Part shown: one piece after another, positions 61,767-64,000 of the stretch
Layout: every line of letters starts with the position of its first letter
Numbering within the stretch: the stretch's first letter is position 1
Source: Brevibacillus borstelensis
Lineage (GTDB): Bacteria; Bacillota; Bacilli; Brevibacillales; Brevibacillaceae
Reading direction: 5' to 3'
Assembly (NCBI RefSeq): GCF_003710865.1
Contig: NZ_RHHO01000033.1
Coordinates: 124,001-188,000, forward strand
DNA: 64,000 nt
The notes under the pieces: model-generated
The model's input: the letters and a program-made list of their open reading frames with translations, nothing else
What the model was told of the DNA's origin: nothing
Databases searched by the model: none
Position numbers and translations under genes: made by a program

Positions 61767-62732
61767 ATGAATCAAAATACACAACTCACTGGTGAATGGA
61801 AAACCGATGAGCGGCCTGTACCAAAGCCCCGAAAACGAAAGCGGCTCGACAGTGAGGGGAGATGGGGGATTTTACTCATCTCCCCGTATCTGATTCACCT
61901 GATCGTCTTTGTCGCGTTCACTTCCATCGCATCGCTGTACATCAGCTTTACGGACTATGACATGCTGAATCCTCCCGAGTGGACGGGACTGGCCAACTAC
62001 AGCAAGATGATCGACGATCCGCTCTTCTGGAAGGCGCTGAAGAACACGCTCTACTTCACGATCCTGCTCGTTCCGATCAAGACAGCGCTCGCTCTGGTGC
62101 TGGCTGTCGCGCTGAATCAAAAGCTGAAAGGCTTGAAGCTGTACCGGATCGCTCACTTCATCCCGGTCATCTCGTCCTGGACGGTTATCGCCTACGTAGC
62201 TGACTCGATTTTCAATCCGCGCTTCGGCTGGGCCAACAGCCTGCTTGTCAGCCTGGGACTGGAGCCGAAAAACTGGCTGGCCGATGAGCAGCTGGTCATT
62301 CCCGTTCTCGTCGCGGTGGCGATATGGAAGGGCGTCGGCTACATGATGGTGCTGTTTCTGGCCGGTTTGCAAAACGTGCCGGGCGACCTCTACGAGGCAG
62401 CGGAGATCGATGGAGCCGGACCCTTGCAAAAGTTCTGGCGCATCACAGTGCCCCTGATCTCGGGGACGACCTTTCTCGTGCTGATCCTGAGCACGATCAG
62501 CTCGTTCCAGAGCTTTGAACAGATTTACGTCATGACGGCAGGAGCGGTCGATGGCGTGGCAGGCGGTCCCAACAATGCCAGCCTGGTGCTGATGCTGCAC
62601 CTGTACCGCGAAGGCTTCACCTTCTTCCACATGGGCTACGCATCCGCGATTGCCTGGGTGCTGTTCCTGATCCTGTTTGTCTTTACATTTATGCAAATGA
62701 GACTGCAAAAACGCTGGGTCCACTACGATTGA
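61767..62732 (+). CDS. Sugar ABC transporter permease (MalF/UgpA type)
   Basis: The 321-residue permease has six membrane helices after a basic N-terminal tail of about 30 residues (PKPRKRKRLDSEGRW). The EAA loop for ATPase contact reads YEAAEIDGAGPLQKFWRITVPL. GGGGGATAGG precedes the ATG. It lies 26 bases after the binding-protein gene and 19 before the second permease, so it is in one operon. Confidence 0.92.
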   Translation: MNQNTQLTGEWKTDERPVPKPRKRKRLDSEGRWGILLISPYLIHLIVFVAFTSIASLYISFTDYDMLNPPEWTGLANYSKMIDDPLFWKALKNTLYFTILLVPIKTALALVLAVALNQKLKGLKLYRIAHFIPVISSWTVIAYVADSIFNPRFGWANSLLVSLGLEPKNWLADEQLVIPVLVAVAIWKGVGYMMVLFLAGLQNVPGDLYEAAEIDGAGPLQKFWRITVPLISGTTFLVLILSTISSFQSFEQIYVMTAGAVDGVAGGPNNASLVLMLHLYREGFTFFHMGYASAIAWVLFLILFVFTFMQMRLQKRWVHYD

Positions 62733-62751
62733 GGAAAGGGGGCAGCCACAT

Positions 62752-63570
62752 ATGAGCATACGTAAAATACTCGCCTATGCCGCTATCGGAATCAGTTCGG
62801 CCATCATGTTCATTCCCTTCCTGACAGCACTGTTCAACTCCTTGAAAACAGTGGGCCAATTCAACAAGTATCCGCCGGAGCTGTTCCCCGATCCGATCAA
62901 GTGGAGCAACTATTCGGAAGTATGGGAACTGGCCAATTTCAGCACCTATACGTTGAACAGTCTGACGGTGTCGGTGCTCTCCATCCTGGGGGCGATCCTG
63001 TCCAGCTCGATGGTAGCGTACGCTTTTGCCCGGCTTCAGTTTCCATTCCGGGATACGCTCTTTATGATCGTGCTCGGAACGATGATGATTCCCGGCGTCG
63101 TCACGATTATCCCGCAGTTCATCATCTTCAAGCAGCTCGGCATGCTGGATACGCTGATGCCGCTCTGGGTGCTGGAATGGCTGGGACAGCCCTTTGGCAT
63201 TTTCCTGATGAGGCAGGCGTTTTTGGGAATTCCCCGGGAGTACGAAGAAGCGGCCAAGATCGACGGCTGCAATCCGTTCCAGATTTACTGGCGGGTCGCC
63301 CTGCCGATGTGCAAGCCGTCGCTGGCTACGCTCGCGATTTTCACCTTCATGGCGAAATGGAACGAAATCCTCGCTCCCGTCATCTACATCACGACCCGGG
63401 AAAAATACACCCTGCCGGTCGGCATTCTGTCGTTAAAGGGGCAGTGGACAGGGGGGAACGACCAGTACCTGGTGGCTGGGGCGTTGATCAGCCTGATCCC
63501 GATCCTGATCGTATTTCTGATCGCCGAGAAGTATTTTGTGGAAGGAGCCAGAAGCTCCGGGCTGAAGTAA
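62752..63570 (+). CDS. Sugar ABC transporter permease (MalG/UgpE type)
   Basis: The 272-residue permease has six membrane helices and the EAA loop YEEAAKIDGCNPFQIYWRVALPM. A GRxxF-like FPFRDTLFMIVLGTMMIPGVVTIIPQF segment is typical for the MalG group. AAAGGGGG precedes the ATG. It forms the channel with the permease encoded just before. Confidence 0.93.
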   Translation: MSIRKILAYAAIGISSAIMFIPFLTALFNSLKTVGQFNKYPPELFPDPIKWSNYSEVWELANFSTYTLNSLTVSVLSILGAILSSSMVAYAFARLQFPFRDTLFMIVLGTMMIPGVVTIIPQFIIFKQLGMLDTLMPLWVLEWLGQPFGIFLMRQAFLGIPREYEEAAKIDGCNPFQIYWRVALPMCKPSLATLAIFTFMAKWNEILAPVIYITTREKYTLPVGILSLKGQWTGGNDQYLVAGALISLIPILIVFLIAEKYFVEGARSSGLK

Positions 63571-63601
63571 AAGCTGGCTTCCAAATGAACGGAGGAGCAA
63601 T

Positions 63602-64000
63602 ATGGAATATCATCCGTGGTCGTCAAAATGGCTGGACGCCGTATGTCAGCTTTGGAATGAGCAGTGCGGCGACCGTTTTCCGATGAGACCCGAGCTGCTT
63701 CGGCAGAACAGCCTGGATGATCCGCATCTGCTGCCGGAGGGCTCATGGGTTGCCGTAGAGAAGGAAAACCAGCGGCTGGTCGGCGTCGTCATCGCCAAGA
63801 AATGGAGCGAAGCAGATCCTGTCACATGGGGAAAAGGCTCGGGCTGGATACAGGCTCTCCTGGTGGACCGGGCTTGCCGCAGGCAGGGGATTGGCGCAGA
63901 GCTGCTGAAGCGGGCGGAGAGTGCGCTCTTTCAGCAGAACGTCGAGAAAATCAGCCTGGGGAGCGATTGGTGGCACTATTTCCCGGGTGTTCCCGACGAG
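63602..64000 (+). CDS. GNAT-family acetyltransferase (partial, runs off the window)
   Basis: The visible 133 codons start MEYHPWSSKWLDAVCQLWNEQCGD, with GGAGGAG upstream of the ATG. The acetyl-CoA pyrophosphate loop reads VDRACRRQGIGAELLKRAE (Q/RxxGxG/A type), preceded by the strand WIQALLVD. No stop codon occurs before the edge. It follows the sugar permeases by 31 bases and may acetylate the imported amino sugar or a related compound; this is inference. Confidence 0.82.
   Translation, partial: MEYHPWSSKWLDAVCQLWNEQCGDRFPMRPELLRQNSLDDPHLLPEGSWVAVEKENQRLVGVVIAKKWSEADPVTWGKGSGWIQALLVDRACRRQGIGAELLKRAESALFQQNVEKISLGSDWWHYFPGVPDE

Overview
The window reads as chromosomal DNA of a spore-forming, moderately GC-rich Firmicute, most like Brevibacillus or a related Paenibacillaceae genus. 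The support is strong GGAGG-type ribosome binding sites with many TTG and GTG starts, a sporulation-type diadenylate cyclase (CdaS), LCP and CapA envelope proteins, and a yrk-like CstR/DsrE/rhodanese/TusA locus. The genus is an inference. No rRNA, tRNA, CRISPR array, prophage or transposase gene was seen.

Layout. 0-8 kb: end of a catalase gene, a thiosulfate-uptake pair (YeeE/TusA), an AEC carrier, a cupin, a Cu/Zn superoxide dismutase and a large secreted M28 peptidase. 8-19 kb: mini zinc-ribbon proteins, a divergent SUFU/DUF4272 pair, a flavin reductase, DoxX under a two-operator promoter, a tyrosine phosphatase, two TetR regulators, a WYL regulator facing a cysteine-desulfurase-like enzyme, and CdaS. 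19.5-20.4 kb: a gene-free island of long hairpin repeats, with a half copy near 26.4 kb. 20.4-26.3 kb: a MalT-like LuxR regulator divergent from a tripartite tricarboxylate transporter (TctBAC).

26.7-36.6 kb: a secreted protein with three ~98-residue repeats, then an RND efflux operon (adaptor, pump, response regulator, kinase) and a MarR/MFS pair. 36.8-42.8 kb: an amino-acid module with aspartase on the minus strand, a sigma-54 activator, then alanine dehydrogenase and an NhaC antiporter behind a clear -24/-12 promoter. 43-54.7 kb: MarR/SDR, LCP, acyl-CoA ligase, CapA, a frameshifted GGDEF protein, an M14 carboxypeptidase with an altered zinc ligand, a TIM-barrel-like protein and D-cysteine desulfhydrase.

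55-59 kb: an orphan amino-acid binding protein, then a persulfide-response locus (CstR, DsrE, rhodanese-MBL, TusA) with four matching operator boxes. 59.3-64 kb: an RpiR regulator, a sugar ABC transporter (binding protein and two permeases) and a GNAT gene cut by the window edge.

Sulfur handling is a recurring theme: two TusA proteins in separate operons, thiosulfate uptake, a cysteine-desulfurase-like enzyme, D-cysteine desulfhydrase and persulfide oxidation. The best candidates for undescribed biology are the hairpin repeat family, the four-box CstR circuit, the T6-run frameshift and the altered M14 peptidase. All functions are read from sequence by eye, with no database search.
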